Shown: positions 5,177 to 6,321 of the stretch, one piece after another
Numbering within the stretch: position 1 is the stretch's first letter
Layout of the letters: each line of letters opens with the position of its first letter
Source: Hyphomicrobiales bacterium
Lineage (GTDB): Bacteria > Pseudomonadota > Alphaproteobacteria > Rhizobiales > Aestuariivirgaceae
Reading direction: 5' to 3'
DNA length: 6,321 nt
Assembly: GCA_027031305.1 (NCBI GenBank)
Contig: JALVRJ010000092.1
Coordinates: forward strand, 1 to 6,321
Program-made: the position numbers and the translations under genes
Notes under the pieces: generated by a model
Told to the model about the DNA's origin: nothing
Databases searched by the model: none
Seen by the model: only the letters and a program-made list of their open reading frames with translations

Positions 5177-6321
5177 ATGAGCACGCCGCGCCGCCTGGCC
5201 AACGACTGTTTCGCCTGCCTGCACGAGCTGATGTCGCACGAGAAGGCGATGCGCCTGCTGAAGGAGCGCGTCGCGCCGGTGGTGGACAGCGAGGAAGTGC
5301 CGCTAGCCGAGGCGCTGGGACGGGTGCTGGCCGAGGACGTGATCGCGCCGCGCGATATTCCGGCCTTCGCCAACGCGGCCATGGACGGTTTCGCCGTGCG
5401 CCACGCCGACTTGGACCCCGAGGCCGAAACCGACCTGCCGGTATCCATGAGCATTTTCGCCGGCGACGTGCCCCGGCCCCTGCCAGAGGGCACGGCGGCG
5501 CGCATCTTCACCGGCGCGCCCATGCCCGAGGGGGCGGACACCTGCGTCATGCAGGAAGACGTGGAACACGACGAGGCCGCTGGCGTGGCGCGCTTTCCCG
5601 CCGGCATCGCGCGCGGCATCAACGTGCGCCCGGCGGGCGAGGACCAGGCGGCGGGAAGGCCGGTGGCGCACGCCGGCGAGCGCCTGCGCCCGCCGGAGCT
5701 GGCGGCCATCGCCTCCACCGGCATGGCGCGGGTGAAGGTGTTCGGAAAGCTCAAGGTGGCGCTGATGTCCACCGGCAACGAGATCATCCGCCCCGGCGAA
5801 CCGTTCGCGCCGGGGGCCATCTACGACGCCAACCATTTCTTTCTGCGCGGCACGCTGGCCACCCTTCCGGTGGAAGTGGTGGACTTCGGCGTGCTGGCCG
5901 ATGAACGCACGGTGGTGGAAGAGGCCTTCCGGCGGGCGGCCGAGGAATGCGACGTCATCATCACCTCCGCCGGCATTTCCACCGGCGAGGCCGACTACAT
6001 GGCCGAGACGGCGCGCAAGCTGGGCAGCCTGCACGCCTGGCGGCTGGCCATCAAGCCGGGCAAGCCCCTCGCCTTCGGCCAGATCGGCGACACGGTCTAT
6101 CTGGGCCTGCCGGGCAACCCGGTGGCGGCTTTCGTGACCTTTCTCGTCTATGGCTGGCCGTTGCTGGCGGGGCTGGCGGGGCACGCCTGGCGCGAACCCG
6201 AGCGCCTCACCCTGCCGGCGGCCTTCGAGATGAAGCGCCGCAAGACCGGGCGACGCGAATTTCTGCGTGGCTGGCTGGAAACGGATGAAGGGGGGCAAAC
6301 GGTGGTGCGGCGTTTCCCAAG
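5177..6321 (+). CDS. moeA: Molybdopterin molybdenumtransferase MoeA, C-terminus cut off by window end
   Basis: MoeA inserts molybdate into adenylylated molybdopterin, the step before MobA/MobB nucleotide attachment. 381 residues are visible of a usual 400 or so. The N-terminal MoeA region shows VPLAEALGRVLAEDV (41-55), the NAAMDGFAV motif (66-74), RIFTGAPMPEGAD (109-121) and RPAGED (151-156). The MoCF-binding domain shows VALMSTGNEI (194-203), IYDANH (215-220), ITSAGISTGEADY (262-274), IKPGKPLAFG (292-301) and LGLPGNPVAAFVTF (309-322). The C-terminal beta domain begins near 340 and is cut. The start at 5177 is preceded by AAGGAG (5160-5165) and GGAAGGG (5168-5174). Two oddities: an N-terminal C11-x2-C14-x-H16-x4-H21 cluster, and Ala265 where the first Gly of SGG is usual. 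It is a plain MoeA, not fused to MobB or MogA as far as seen. Confidence 0.97.
   Translation, partial: MSTPRRLANDCFACLHELMSHEKAMRLLKERVAPVVDSEEVPLAEALGRVLAEDVIAPRDIPAFANAAMDGFAVRHADLDPEAETDLPVSMSIFAGDVPRPLPEGTAARIFTGAPMPEGADTCVMQEDVEHDEAAGVARFPAGIARGINVRPAGEDQAAGRPVAHAGERLRPPELAAIASTGMARVKVFGKLKVALMSTGNEIIRPGEPFAPGAIYDANHFFLRGTLATLPVEVVDFGVLADERTVVEEAFRRAAEECDVIITSAGISTGEADYMAETARKLGSLHAWRLAIKPGKPLAFGQIGDTVYLGLPGNPVAAFVTFLVYGWPLLAGLAGHAWREPERLTLPAAFEMKRRKTGRREFLRGWLETDEGGQTVVRRFP

Noticed and set aside
5303..6298. 331-codon minus-strand frame opposite moeA
   Set aside because: Gly/Arg/His-rich antisense translation with no motifs, opposite a clear MoeA.

Overview
The window looks like a chromosomal housekeeping region from a GC-rich alphaproteobacterium, most likely of Rhodospirillales type. 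This assignment rests on the high GC and strong G/C third-codon bias, the character of the proteins (the AccA N-terminus, the BolA1-like loop, the XerD ending in an HHPLA motif), and the gene order aroB-aroK / xerD-accA. It is inferred from motifs and remembered synteny, not from a database search. No prophage, insertion sequence, CRISPR array, tRNA or rRNA is visible.

Layout. Left block, minus strand: aroB (C-terminus cut off by the window start), a 151-bp gap, then aroK. These are two shikimate-pathway enzymes transcribed as aroK then aroB. A divergent intergenic region of about 200 bp (1756-1954) holds a perfect 16-bp palindrome. The right block is entirely on the plus strand. It starts with a 49-residue predicted single-span membrane protein overlapping the start of xerD (tyrosine recombinase for chromosome dimer resolution). 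Next come accA (acetyl-CoA carboxylase carboxyltransferase alpha subunit), bolA, mobB and moeA (cut off by the window end, probably lacking only a few tens of residues).

How the genes work together. aroK and aroB supply chorismate precursors. xerD and accA are growth-linked functions that merely sit together. mobB and moeA both act late in molybdenum cofactor synthesis: MoeA inserts molybdate into molybdopterin, and MobB is a GTP-binding partner of MobA in forming the guanine dinucleotide cofactor. They are separated by 15 bp and almost certainly cotranscribed. bolA precedes mobB by 25 bp and is probably in the same transcript, which puts a BolA/glutaredoxin-type iron-sulfur factor beside Mo-cofactor genes.

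I found no convincing new multi-gene system. The items worth a second look are small: the 49-aa membrane ORF coupled to xerD, the palindrome in the divergent region, a TTGGCG-AA-CGCCAA inverted repeat just before bolA, a stem-loop and TTGACA between aroK and aroB, a Cys/His cluster at the MoeA N-terminus, atypical residues in MobB and MoeA motifs, and a G9 run inside aroB.
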